A stretch of 64,000 bases of DNA from Stenopsyche tienmushanensis (Eukaryota > Arthropoda > Insecta > Trichoptera > Stenopsychidae). The notes under the pieces were generated by a model, which was not told the origin of the DNA, ran no database searches, and saw only the letters and a list, made by a program, of their open reading frames with translations. Shown here piece by piece: positions 44,159 to 56,048 of the stretch. How positions within the stretch are numbered: the first letter of the stretch is position 1; each line of letters opens with the position of its first letter. The position numbers and the translations under genes were made by a program. The stretch covers positions 496,001-560,000 of the forward strand of contig WACJ01000222.1 in the NCBI GenBank assembly GCA_008973525.1, read 5' to 3'.

Positions 44159-45695
44159 GTTTCGCTCAAAAAAGCTTTATATAAGAATCAGATCATTGTA
44201 TCATGTCATCATGCTATTATACACATCAGATAATTGATCATCTTGCAGTTTAAATTTTATTTCTTTTAGGTTGTTTGCTGATTGGTGGCATTTTTTACAT
44301 ACATTTTGTTATGTCCTTTTCCTAAATTTCGGTGGAAAAAATTTTTCAGTGCCTTCCTTATATTTTGAAGTTATGCTAATTGAATAAAAATTGCAGAAAA
44401 AAAAGATCTATGAGTGTATAGCAGATTTCTAAATTAATTATTGTAATGAATACTGTCACTCATAGGGACTGCTCGATTTTGTTAATCACTATAGTATATA
44501 ATTCCAAAATCGTTATTTTTTGCACCAAATCAGCACGAAATGGTTCAATCAAGATAAGCCTCTCAAACGTAAGGTTGTATTTTTAAGCTTAAATTCAAAA
44601 TTGGTTCTTATTGTAAAAGCTTTATATGACTTTGAAATAAAAGCTCGTCCCGAGCTTTGGGCGTAGGATGGTGGTATTATTTCATCCATGGGTCCAGACC
44701 AGGGGCCTGAGCATAATAAAAACATTACAATATGCGACCGTTAGTGATGAAACCCTCGTTTATTGCTCGCTTCATGACTTATCGTATTCATTACGTTCAT
44801 ATTTACTCGGGTTGTATCCCGTGAGAGATGTTGCCAACGACTCGGGGACAATCTTGCATATTAAAATGGTACCGCAATTTACTTTGCTACTCCTTTGTCT
44901 TGTATAGTTTTGCAGCGGGATCTCCCTCTGGCTCCACTACGAAACGGCTCCACAGTGATAATCTTCAACTTTAAAATTTAAGGCGAACTTCGTGCTTCGC
45001 AAAGACGCCGCAGAGATGAAGGCCATCATAACTCATGTGATAAAAACTCGTATATTTTCCGAAATTCTGCGTTATTATTCTACAAATGGACGCGATGAAG
45101 ATTCATAAGAGAGTCCGTAATTTTGAGGTGTCGAATGTGAAAGGTCAATTTGTCCTCGCATTAATTTCAGGGACTCACATCCTTATTAAGCCAGAGTAAT
45201 TTCATTTATCGTCGTCTGTGTGCGTACAAAGCAATGGTATTGTCAAAGTCTGCTTCCTTAATTGGACTAAATTAAGTGCAATTCATTTTTTCTTTGGGCA
45301 CTAAATGAGAACTAAATGAATGTCTCAGAAATCACAGACCAACTATAGTAATCTGCAATTTACAATCCTAATAAAACATAGCGGGATGACATATAATAAT
45401 ATTTTATACGTGAGAATGTTTCTTACTACGTCAAGTACTCTATTTAAGAAAAAGTGAACACAAACACCGTATACCAAATACATATTTTTATCCATAACAA
45501 AATAAGTTGTCTAATGAACAACGCCAATTTAAAAAAATCATCATCTCTGTTTGAGTTGTTTCTGCAATTAATTGATTTCACCAAAATATTGAAGCATTTT
45601 TTTTTTCAAATATCCATAGTAGTAGTTTTATATTCTTCTTATCTATGTGCATTGTTGTATATAAGCGATCTTTATAGATTTTTTTTCCAAAGAAA
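44159..45695. other. Non-coding stretch with mixed-composition island
   Basis: 44640-45260 is balanced and contains a 79-codon plus frame (44668-44907) with no recognisable domain. The rest is AT-rich. No gene supported. Confidence 0.35.
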
Positions 45696-46094
45696 AAACT
45701 CCACAATGCCCACCCATAAAACCCCAGGGAAGGGGAGCCAGCCCTACGCCCGTGGGCAACGGTTGAACCCCTGGGGTAACGATGTGGAGTAGAGTTGCGC
45801 GAAAGTACCCTCGTCGGTTTTCTCATCAAACGCTGTTGGGGTAACATGAGTTGGGCGCGCAGGTCACCCTGTGCTGCGTACCCATAAAGGGGTGTGTGGA
45901 ACAACAGATTACAGTAGTTGGTGGAGACTGTGTCAAAGGCTCGCTACCATCCTCAATAGCCTAGACAAACAGGGAGAACGGTTTTAGGCTGTTCGAACAA
46001 CGATTCATCTCCGTGACTAGGTACTAAGAATCACCGAAACCTCGCCTCCTCTGGAGGGCGTGGAGCAAAAGGGGTAGACGCCTGGACACACTCT
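45696..46094 (-). repeat. GC-rich dispersed repeat X, copy 2
   Basis: Reverse-complement match to 25783-26295, lacking about 100 bp found in copy 1. Its edge lies only about 12 bp from the start of the LTR at 46107. Frames at 45454-45792 and 45578-45904 partly cover it but are not conserved in copy 1. Confidence 0.7.
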
Positions 46095-46106
46095 TCAGGT
46101 GCAATG

Positions 46107-46417
46107 TGTTATTTTAACAGCGCCATCTCTTGTCGCCCTACGGAGACATTGCACCTGTATACCGACGAATCGCTTTTTGCGCGTGAACCGTTACCGGTTG
46201 GGTAGTGACGCGCAGGAGGCAGGAGTCGGGGGAGTCATTGGTTAGCCTTGGCTGCGGGAAGTCGTCCCTCCTGCAGCTAGTTTTCCCTTTCTCTCTCTCG
46301 TGTAGAATAAATAGTTATTAAACGAAGAGAGTCTCTCTATTCGACGCCCGTCTATTCCTATCTATTCGTCCAGCAACACGGCCCGATAAAAGAGAGCGCC
46401 CCCGCCTTAACGTTACA
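46107..46417 (+). mobile_element. Solo LTR-like repeat, plus orientation
   Basis: Starts TGTTATTTTAACAGCGCCAT and ends CCTTAACGTTACA, giving TGT...ACA termini over 311 bp. AATAAA at 46306-46311, followed by TAGTTATTAAACGAAGAG, resembles an LTR polyadenylation region. It pairs with the minus-oriented copy at 31997-32310. About 14 bp before the TGTT are also shared (CTTCAGGTGCAA / CTTCAGGTACAA), so the true boundary may be slightly outside. No flanking target duplication seen and no internal genes present. Confidence 0.7.
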
Positions 46418-47114
46418 CCACTAGTGGTTGGTGTTGGATTGATCTTTAGTGTCAGTAAATCGTCATTTTTTACATTTTCTCAACTAAATATACTATACAT
46501 GCAAACTATCTAATAAAAATGAACAACACAAGCACATTATAGGGAGACATTTAAAAACAGTCTACTGCATGATCGTTATTAAATTTACATGACAGGTCCC
46601 GCTCTTTCAAAAGAGCGCCACTCATTCGCGCGCATTTCAAATAAGGAAGTTTATCTGCCGCACCCTGTATATACAATGTATTTAACAAGTGGACTTTTGT
46701 ATATTCAAAATATGAACGAACTGCAACATAACTTTTCATTTTAATGTTATTCAGACTATGTGCAATTCAAAATTTTCCAGAAAACCTTCCTTGTTTTGTA
46801 AGTGATTCTACTTGAGAACTCTTGCCAACTTTCTTCTTCGTTGATTCGAATAGACTATTTACCACTCCTTGAATTTACCATATTCAAACAGTTGTGTGGC
46901 CCATGAGAATTATAGCATTATTTTCTTTCAGCGATAAAATTTTAAGAATGTTTTACATCTGGGATCTTAAATACCAGATATCCACTAGAAAAATACTAAT
47001 TATTTTAATTACAAAATATCATTGCTATATGATAATTTTCGTTGCGATTTTCGATATGACTGAAAATCGCTCTATTTATCGGAATAAATAGTATACCCTA
47101 TTCACTATAGTCTC
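46418..47114. other. Non-coding, nothing recognised
   Basis: Begins with the palindrome CCACTAGTGG (46418-46427), then AT-rich sequence without supported frames. Confidence 0.35.
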
Positions 47115-47490
47115 TAAGTCATAAAAAATAAATCACAAAATGGCGACTGTTTAAAAATAAAGTCGTCATTTTTTGGTCTTATTTTGTCACAATTTTAATT
47201 TTTTTTAAATAATTAAATAATAAATTTTGACATTAATCTGGTTTGAATAATAGAGGGTCATATAGAAAAGATTTGTACCTAGTTTGAAGTATATTAATTA
47301 ATTAAAACTTGAGCTATGATGTCAACCGTGTTGAAAAAAGATTTCATTATGGTAGGACCGTCCAAGTTGCCGCGTTACTAAAATAACTATAGCTACGTAA
47401 ATAGTTAAAACAAACAACATTATTAAAATTAAAAAAAAATGCTCTAAAAAACCGCATAACTTCGAAATCGCACAAAAAAAGATTTTAGTG
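47115..47490 (-). mobile_element. Non-autonomous Tigger family-2 fragment
   Basis: Shares ATAAATCACAAAATGGC with 35240-35256 and the edge AACCGCATAACTTCGAAATC (about 47449) with 35477. One end is clear; the other is lost. The minus frame at 47322-47537 reads through the edge and is not coding. Confidence 0.6.
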
Positions 47491-50222
47491 CAACTACATT
47501 TTTTGTGAACATTTCCATGGAAGCACACTGAACACACAAAAGTTTCTAAGCCAAATTTTCTCCAATACTCAAATATATCATAAAATTGATTATTTTGGAA
47601 TATTTAGTATTTTTTTAGATTTCAAATGAAATATGCATATCTTTTCCTGCGTTTAATTATTATTTGATCGATTAATTATATCAAATTTATACAACTACGA
47701 TTGTATTTAAACTATCTTGATTTTTAAGCTTACATTGCATTTTTAAGCTGTCTCATAGTCAACTCATTTAAAAGTTGTTGAATTAAATATATATGAAAAG
47801 AGAAAGAGAAGCCGGAAATTATGCAGCACTATAACAATACTCAAGGAACGCTTATACTAATATTAATGCTTAAGTTGTACAAGAGGATAGAATTTATGAA
47901 CATTTCATTGTTCTTGAGAAAAATAAATGTCGAGAATATAGAAATGATTATTAACTATGTTTATCCATTTTATTTCAGATTAAATATTGGGTCTCGGTAT
48001 AACATCTGCAAGAATTAAGGGATGGTATGATACCCTTGTGTGCTTAATGGTGAGCTTAATTAATACAATTTTGTATAATATGTATTAATGTACAGTAATG
48101 CTCTCGGAGCAGATTATTTCGTATGAGGGAATTGAAAAACTCGAATAATATATTGTTACACTTTTTGTATACAAAATGAAAAGTTTACAGCGCGTTAAAA
48201 TATTCTCACACAAGACAAGCATTTCATTCAAATTATCACCGATTGTGGTGGATCTGTCTGTGTTGTCACGATATGAAAAAAGTGCCTTTTCACCAAAGGC
48301 GCATAAAAATGTTGTATTCGTATATGGTAGGTGGATTTTAGGTGGTTTTTATTGTTGAAATTTTACAATGGCGGAGAAAAGCAGTGAGTAAATGTGTCCC
48401 GCAGGCGCGATACCACAAACAAAACACAAAAAGCTTCTTCCAGGGCGAACGGATAGGGAAGAGGCAGAGGTCGGGCTTCAGCACCCCCTTTTTCGAGCCC
48501 CCATTCGGTCCACTCCGGATTTATTCCACGATAAGCCCTCAAAAGGCGTCGGTGATTTCCTCTGAAAATTTTCACGGGTTCCACTCCCAATTATTCGCAG
48601 CATTTGTGCAATCGACCTCTAAATCTCGTTTTGTGACTTACGCTGTGATTGCGACGCTATTTTCCCTTTTCTACTTGAGTTAAATTCGGAAAAAGCCCGA
48701 AGCCATGAAAAAGCGAGTTCTATGAGATTAAAAATAGCATCAATGTATATGAATGCGATTGGAGTATTTTTAAGCAAATTATACATGATGAAATATTTTT
48801 ATGTTGTTTAGGTTTTATCGGATTTCTGTCATTGTGCTTCAATCTCAAATTACAAAATATTTTTATACAGATTTTGTATTTTTTGTGATAACATAGATTA
48901 TTTGGCATCTTTTTATGGGTTTCTTTCCATAATCCCTTTTACAGAACCATTGCCAATCATTTTGATATGGATTTTCATGGCATATATGTGTTTTCAAAAA
49001 TATTATTGCGTGCTACACTTCCTGAAGATTTGAACCCAAAATGATTGAGTTACAAGTCCGACTGTTTAATCATGGTTCTACCTACAAGGATAATACTTAG
49101 TCTGGCGAATGTTTCATTAATTTTATACTTGGCTTCCGAAATAATTTTTATAGATTGCGTAACGAGGTGAAAGTCTTACTCTGGAGAAGTCAAAGTTAGG
49201 TCCAGTTAGTGCGGTAAAGCACGTTGATTGGTTTTCCTTCACCTTTCGGTATCAAATTGGTACGTGATGCTGTTGCTTCGGTTACGTGTTTTTGATACAC
49301 ACCTTACGAAACAATTATTATACATTATGTGCAGACGTGCCTGTTCCAACAAAGCGTTCACAAGATATTTTGAAGTGAATGCCGAGACATGTTTTCCATT
49401 TCCAGGCATGTCGGCTATCCGAGGAAATGAGCTGGTCACACGCCAACCGGAAGATGGTGTCATATCCTTTAGTTCCACTTGCTCAGAAAGTTGACTTGCA
49501 CTTAAACGATATATTTACTCGCACATAATGGTTATTGTCAACACCAGCCTCAACACCACTGCTTCAAACGATATTCCTGGGCGGAACTTAATTTAATATA
49601 ACAACTATTACGAGCGACACTTTTAGAAATTGGAAAACTCACCGAATATGATCAATCACTTAAGCATATAAGGCTCCTGATACGATATTTAATATAATGT
49701 AAATCACCTTGTTTATACAAAAATATTTCAATTTTATACGTTTATAAACTAAAAATTGTACGAAGATTGATGGTGATGGATTAAGGTAATGATATTTAAG
49801 ATACTTATTAATAACTGTTTATATTTTGTAAAAGAAAAACTTTAGAAAACTGGATCTAATTAAAAACGACTTCACAAAAATATATTTTTTTGTAAATCTT
49901 AAACGTTAGGATAAGATTATTGAAACGGATTTTTTAAAGGTAGACAGAGATAAGTTTGAATATTTTTAGATTAGATCGCTCACGAACAGTAAAGCTCATT
50001 AGTTCATCAGTTTATACATTTAAAAGCTTAAAACCTTCGTTCGTACATAATCTCTTTGAAATTTCAAACGGCTAAAACCGTTTCAGTTTACACATAATGT
50101 TGGTAAAAGTTCTTCAGCCAACAATTCTAAATGTTTATTTGAGTCTTTTTGCTATTTATTGTATGAAACCATTGCTTGCTACTGACTTTTCTGCTTTAAA
50201 ACGAATGAATTTATGTAGATAG
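47491..50222. other. Long non-coding stretch with island
   Basis: 48350-48720 is balanced with overlapping frames on both strands and no domain. 49190-49560 is moderately balanced, also with opposed frames. The remainder is AT-rich. No gene supported. Confidence 0.35.
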
Positions 50223-51085
50223 AGCAGTGGTTCGCAATCTTTTTGAAGTCATGGTGCACTTTTGATCATGGGAAAAAGTGGCGGTGCACAGGAATTATGA
50301 TCCATTCTGTTGTTCTAATACCTTTCTCCATTTCTCCAGAAGCCTCATACAGCCTTCTTTCCAAAATTTCCCAGGTTTGTTGGCAAAATATTGATCAACG
50401 TAAATTTTTATATCATTTTTTGAATTAAAATTTTTACCACGTAAAGAATTTTCAATGAAAGAAATTAATACTAATCTGAAGAGGCAATGTCTGGAGAGTA
50501 TGGAGGATGAGGTAAAACATCCCAGTCAAATGATAATAGTTTATTTCTGACGAGGAAAGACACATGAGGCCTGGCGTTATCGTGATGAAAAACAACGCCT
50601 CGTCTGTTCGCTAATTCTTGCCGTTTTATGGCAATTTCATCATTTAAATTGTCTAGTTGGAAACAATATTTTGTTGAATTGATTGTTACACCTTGCTGAA
50701 GTAGCTCATAATAAACTACCCCCTTCAAGTCCCACCAAATGCATAGCAAAACTTTTTGGGATGTAGGCCTGGTTTAGCCACAGTTAAAGCTTCTGTATCC
50801 TTGGTCCGAGACCGTTTACGTTGGATATTCTAATAGAGTATCCAACTTTCATCTCCAGTGACAAATCTCTAGCGTAGCGGTACAAATCTCCGGTGCGTAG
50901 TTATAATATTAGGGTTTTTTGTCTTTGCAAGGGTAATAAATCCTTTGATTTAGCCTACCATTAAAAGAACACTATCTGTACAGATTCCTACACATCGCTC
51001 CCATGATACTTTAAATTGTTCTAAATATGAAGAAATAGAATCAAAAACATCTTGTTCTGTCGTATTTTCAGTAAGTTTTTTATAG
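50223..51085 (-). mobile_element. hAT relic (ZBED5/SCAND3-like) interrupted by mariner
   Basis: At 50223 the sequence CAGTGGTTCGCAATCTTTTT is a typical hAT terminal repeat. At 51083-50886 (minus) a transposase piece reads KLTENTTEQDVFDSISSYLE, then SWERCVGICTD and KGFITLAKTKNPNIITTH, the CxGICTDGA region of ZBED5/SCAND3-type hAT transposases, with one stop. The rest of the hAT gene is replaced by mariner sequence (50250-50880). The second TIR was not found. Confidence 0.75.
50250..50880 (-). mobile_element. Mariner transposase, catalytic two-thirds, inside hAT
   Basis: Minus-strand reading begins at about 50875 with RFVTGDESWILY (first catalytic Asp, TGDE) and continues through KRSRTKDTEALTVAKPGLHP. 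After a one-base frameshift comes the frame 50749-50471: LLCIWWDLKGVVYYELLQQG, the second Asp in HHDNARPHVS, and the third in LPHPPYSPDIASSD. Homology continues out of frame to the C-terminus (YVDQYFANKPGKFW, LLEKWRKVLEQQNG). All three catalytic residues of DD34D are present, but the N-terminal DNA-binding half and both TIRs are missing and the gene is frameshifted. The plus frame at 50243-50428 is a shadow. Confidence 0.9.
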
Positions 51086-53091
51086 CATAGAAGTTAAAAG
51101 GGCGAAGTAAAAGGAAATTTCGAAAAAAATTACTTGAAATCGTTAACTGACTTCAAATACAAACTAAAAGTTATGATGACTTTGGAGTACTTGTTACAAA
51201 TACTTTTATTTCAATGATCCATAGTGTAGTTACATTTAAAAAATATTGGCAAAAAATGGACATTTATGATCGTAAGAACTATCTTCAGATAATAATAAAC
51301 TTTTACATGTTTACAACAAATAGTTATCCAAGATGAAAAATGGATAAATTAAGGCAACAAGAGGTAAATAAAATAATGATTTTTGCAACAAAAAAAAACA
51401 CTAATTCAAGCTTCTAATTTACATGGGCTCTTATGGGAGTTAAATGTTCCATTATCCTAAAAACAGTTCATTGTAGCTTGACCAAATTTTGTAGAGTGCT
51501 TATTTATGTTAATATACGCCTTTTCAGTTGACAGTTTTTTATCGGTTAAAAATAATATAAGCGTTACATTTTTTTTTAAATTTATGGCCATGTTTTGATT
51601 CAGTTACAAGAAGAAAAAACAAGAACTTGCGGAAATATCGTTTTAAAAAAGAATACCTTAATAATATTTAATTTGATTTGAATAAACTATTCGTATTCAG
51701 CAGAAACATTAGTTTCTCAATTGGTCTGAAGGGTAGAGACCCTTCCTCACTTTAGGACAAAATTAGAAGAGCTTCTATAGAGTAATTGTGGAGATTTCCG
51801 ATTCAGAAGAATGAGTGTAAAATATTGATACATTATAAAATACAACTTAAAAAAAAATTGTACTTAGGGATCCCAATCGAATATATTTGCCCTTTTTTTC
51901 AATATTCGAAAATTCAAATATTCATCAAATTAATCGGATATTATTCGTTTTTTTATCAAGTAATTTAGAAAGTTAAAACAAGATTCATTTACTCTTTGAA
52001 TTAGTTAACAAATCCTTTGAGTAGTGAGCTAATTTTAAATCATCATAAACATATATGCTATATTGGTATGTCCACCATTTACCATCCGTATAAATCCACT
52101 TATCTGTCAAAGCCGCGCAGCGTGTATTAAACTTGTATGTAAATAAATAAACGATATCGACAGCACGCAATAATCGTTCATTTCTTTGCGTAAACATTAA
52201 CAATACTCTTGAAATCGATTAATTTGGGTTATTGTTAGTCGATAAATTAGGGTTATCGATCTACACAATCTTACGATCTACGCAAGATACTTTTTCCGTC
52301 TCTGTTCTTCTCCGAGCTCGACGTGTAAGAATGCTCTTTCTAAATCACTGAAATTCGATCGCAAATATGCGATTGAACTCCTCAAAAGGTTGAAAATCGG
52401 AATTTGTTAATGATGAAGAAATATACCTTTTAAGAAAATTGCTCGATGTTTTTCTGCCAATGGAAATTGCAACAAAGATATACAAAAAGAAAAAAGTGCT
52501 AATAATACTACTATATTTTTTACACTACTAACCAATTTGTAGAGCAAATTTCCAGGTTATATTTAAAATTCGTTATTTGAATAATTGATTTTAAGAATAT
52601 TCGAGACCCGTAGTTGTATTGATATCTTCGAACAAAATATCTTGAAATGTCTTAAACTCAAACTCTAATAACAGCGTCCCATCCGAAGACATTGGCTACG
52701 CTGGATTTATTAAATTAATAAGGATCCTAAATACTTGAACTTCAACAACAGGAAGACTATAGCTTAAAACAGATGTAAATGGGAGAATATGTTAATTAAC
52801 AGAAGTATGTGAATCATTTATATATGTGGGTATTTTATTTTGTACTCCAAAGCTATAATTAAAGCTTCGAAAGATCTTTCTTTAGATTTGATGAAATTAA
52901 TGCTGTATCATCGTCATAGTTCATTGCGGGACTAAAGCAGCTTTAATATCTTTTAATGGGAAAAGGTTACATCCATGTCATCTGTGCGGAGGTGTTATTA
53001 TTATAAACGTAGGTCAAGACTAAAGAAATAAAACATATGATGTTTGTGCCTTAACTACCAAAACAAGCGACTGTTTTCATGTATTATGTAT
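51086..53091. other. Non-coding stretch
   Basis: AT-rich with a poly(A)-like tract (51389-51400). The minus frame 52203-51985 contains a Trp/Tyr-rich segment but no recognised domain. 52240-52400 is balanced. No gene supported. Confidence 0.35.
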
Positions 53092-53173
53092 TGGTGATTT
53101 GGATTATTCGTGTTTTTCAGCTATCTGTGTCCGTCCTCCCCAGCCTTTTTCCGGATAATCGAGAGTCTACTTT
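53092..53173. mobile_element. Tigger-related MITE end
   Basis: Matches the left end of the MITE at 35871 in reverse: GATTATTCGTGTTTTTC, then CCGGATAATCGAGAGTCTAC at 53151-53170. Only one terminus with subterminal sequence is recognisable. Confidence 0.65.
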
Positions 53174-54490
53174 AATACGGGAGGCCTTGACCTAAATTTT
53201 GCATCCATTTCTACAAAGCTAATTTTTGTTTTAGTCAGTGTTTATACAACGTAAATCAGAAAAGTTACAGTCTATCAAGCTTTCAACGTAGCGGACATCA
53301 ATAACAATTTTCGAATATTGGTTAGTTGTACTTACTGCCATTAAATTAAAATCTATAAAACTGATTTTTTGTTTACAAGTAGTTTACATTAATTATTGTT
53401 AAATAGACGTGGCTTTCTTTCAATGAATTGCAATATTATTTAGCGATTTTGGCTTGAAAATACAATCATTTACATAGATCAATATTCAAATGTCACTTTT
53501 TATTTGGCAAAATACCCATAAAGACATTATAATGCCGGAACTTGTTGAAAGCTTCGCATTTGAAGCATCATAAGCACAATACTACTTGCAAGTCATTGTT
53601 TCCAATATTCCAAAGTTTATCAAAGCAGAGGTTGACGTTCTATACATAAACCATATAATACGGCCAAAAATCATAATGAACGAGCCAAATAGTCAGGATT
53701 TAGCATATTTTATTATAATCTGCTCATATTCCATTCCTTCTGTTTTTGGCGGAATGCAAAGCACCAAAATATACGGAACTCTCATATATCAGCGGTGATA
53801 AATATTAAAAAACTTTATACTGAAAATAAGCACTGAAATGTTTTTTGGCTGTAAATTAGTTGAAATTAATGTGACAGTAGTCTATGATAATTTCACCGGC
53901 TCCGTTGTTTATATGAAAAAGCACCTAAATTCTGCTAATCCCCTGGTGACTTTAAAATAAGATACACATTTTCAGAGGCTGCACACTATAAATAATAATA
54001 CATACGCTGTAATATTCGAAATTTCGTTTTTAAAATACATATATCATCCAATATGAATGCATCTATCTTTTCTGGTCGTATATTTTTTATATGAAAACGA
54101 ATTCGGTTCGTTGCAGGTCCTGCTGAATATTTGATAAGGGTATTTGATTCATATGTATGGCCAAATCAAAGAACTGTATTCGCTTCAGTCTGAAAAATTG
54201 TGCTACCCCATGTGCATACTTTATGGATGTATTTTAAATAAGTTACTATACATTTTTTTTCATATCAATAACCACCAAATTGATATACAATATCTATTGT
54301 TTCAATATTTAATCTAAATTGCAATACATATTGAAATTACAATAGAGAAAGAGTGTCTCAGAATGGAATGCATTTTATAAAATTTAAAATTATTTCACGC
54401 TTAATTATTTTCCACAATATTAATTCGTTTTTTAATATTAATTTAGAACAATATTCGAAATGATTTGTACTATTAATAAAAATGTATATA
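53174..54490. other. Non-coding, nothing recognised
   Basis: AT-rich. The plus frame at 53586-53798 has no domain. It ends at the TA target site of the next Tigger. Confidence 0.35.
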
Positions 54491-54971
54491 CAGTAGAACC
54501 TCGATTATCCGGATTGATTGGGAATGAAAATAGTCCGGATAACGAAAAACCGGATAATCGAAAATAATCATAATTGATAGGGAAAGACAAGGAAAGTATG
54601 CATACATTTTTTTGTCTGGATTTACATACATAATAAATTATTTTTTATTAAAAAAATCAATGATCGATTTTGGCTTTGAGCTAACTCTTTTTTAGAAGCT
54701 GCCAAATCGCAAATACTCGAATAAAATATATTAGTTTTCCGGAATTAGACTCTTCTTGGTTTTCAAACAATTTCATGGTAACATCTAAACATGGTGACAT
54801 CTAAACACAAAACCACCCCACAAATAGCCTCAATGTGTTCCCCACGAATTTCATGTGATCTGTCGTCATAATGTCGTCTTTTAAATTTTTCAAGTCATCC
54901 CGAGCTTGCCTTAAAGTTGAAATATCCATTTAATTTTGTATTAAAAAATATTGCTTTTTCACACAGTGATA

Positions 54972-55830
54972 TTAGGGGGACCCATAAGTGATCAATTATT
55001 TTGAGAGCGTGTCGTTACATATCAGATAAAAGTAAACTCGTTATCAACACCATGTCACACACAGCCGTCAGAAGAACATATTCGTTATCTTATGCTATTC
55101 CAATTTATAATGGGTGTCAACGATGCTTTCGAAGATTCTCAAGTGACACCTTAACGAGTAATTTCTACACCGGATTATAACTTGTGATGAAAAATGGATA
55201 TTATACGACAATGTTAAAAGAACTAAGCAGTGGCTTTCAACTAATCAACCGGCTGTACCAACTCCTAAGCCTTCTTTGACTATAAAAAAGGTCCTTTTGA
55301 GCATATGGTGGGATTGTGGTGGGATAATACACTTTGAGTTTCTAAAACTAGGAGAAACTATCAATGCACAAATTTATTGGTCGCAATTAGGCAGATTAAG
55401 TGCAAAGTTATTAAAAAAACATAAAAATTTCATCAATCGAAAAGGCGTGATATTGCATCATGAAAACGCCAGATTCCATGCAGCTAAAGTAGCCCAGGAA
55501 AAAAATAGGGAACTCAATTGGGAACTGCTACCTCATCCGTCATATTCGCCAGATATTTCGCCATCTGATAATTATTTATTCAAAGTTTTAGACACTCCAT
55601 TGAAAATAAGACGTTTTTAAATGTAAATGAAGTTGAAATTCACCCAAATAACTATTTTTCGTCAAAGTCAACCTCTTTTTACAAAAGAGAGATTGAAACT
55701 TTGCCTGAAAGATGGCAAAGAGTTGTAAATAATAATGGAAATTATATAATTGATTGAATAATTAAAATAAAATCGTAACATATTTTTTCGTTTTAATTCG
55801 AAATAATTGATTACTTATGGGTCTTTTTAA
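54972..55830 (+). mobile_element. Mariner nested in Tigger copy c
   Basis: Inverted ends TTAGGGGGACCCATAAGTGA (54972) and, reversed, TTAAAAAGACCCATAAGTAA (55830 downward), with inner TIR extending through CAATTATTT. TA flanks both sides (54970-54971 and 55831-55832). The interrupted Tigger sequence (CACACAGT...AGATATTGGCTGTC) can be followed across the site by comparison with 13143-13171. The insertion is therefore younger than the Tigger. The element is 859 bp, shorter than a usual ~1.3-kb mariner, through loss of the N-terminal region. Confidence 0.9.
55150..55757 (+). pseudogene. Mariner transposase, catalytic part, frameshifted
   Basis: Plus-strand order: IITCDEKWILYDNVKRTKQW (first Asp), KKVLLSIWWDCGGIIHFEFL, ILHHENARFHAAKVA, LLPHPSYSPDISPSDNYLF (third Asp). 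The second catalytic position is Glu (HENARFH for HDNARPH), which should abolish normal activity. After a frameshift near 55600 the C-terminus follows (NVNEVEIHPNNYFSSKSTSF, TLPERWQRVVNNNGNYIID) to a stop at 55757. The N-terminal HTH half is gone. The frame 55276-55620 is the longest intact piece. Confidence 0.9.
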
Positions 55831-56048
55831 TATATTAGATATTGGCTGTCTAGTTGATTGTCTTTGTATGAACCACATAAAAATGCAGTTTTTAACTTCT
55901 GTTTTTCCTGATTTTTTCATAACATCTTCTAATATTAAACAATTAGGAAACTTTATAATATACAATTCTTCACGTACGTGAGCAAAATGAACAATCTGTA
56001 TAATCGAAAATCCGGATAATCAAGGTCCGGATAATTGTAGTTCTACTG

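Larger units (their letters stand above)
54491..56048 (-). mobile_element. Tigger element copy c with both TIRs and TA duplication
   Basis: The left TIR CAGTAGAACCTCGATTATCC (54491) and the right TIR, reversed CAGTAGAACTACAATTATCC (56048 downward), are flanked by TA at 54489-54490 and 56049-56050. Subterminal CCGGATAATCGAAAATAATC is shared with copy b. After removing the nested mariner, about 700 bp remain, with only N-terminal transposase pieces on the minus strand (FMWFIQRQST, VMKKSGKTEVKNC). It is an internally deleted, non-autonomous Tigger. Confidence 0.88.

Noticed and set aside
48342..48683. 113-codon plus frame opposed by a 75-codon minus frame
   Set aside because: No motif, no good start context, and both strands are open over the same bases.
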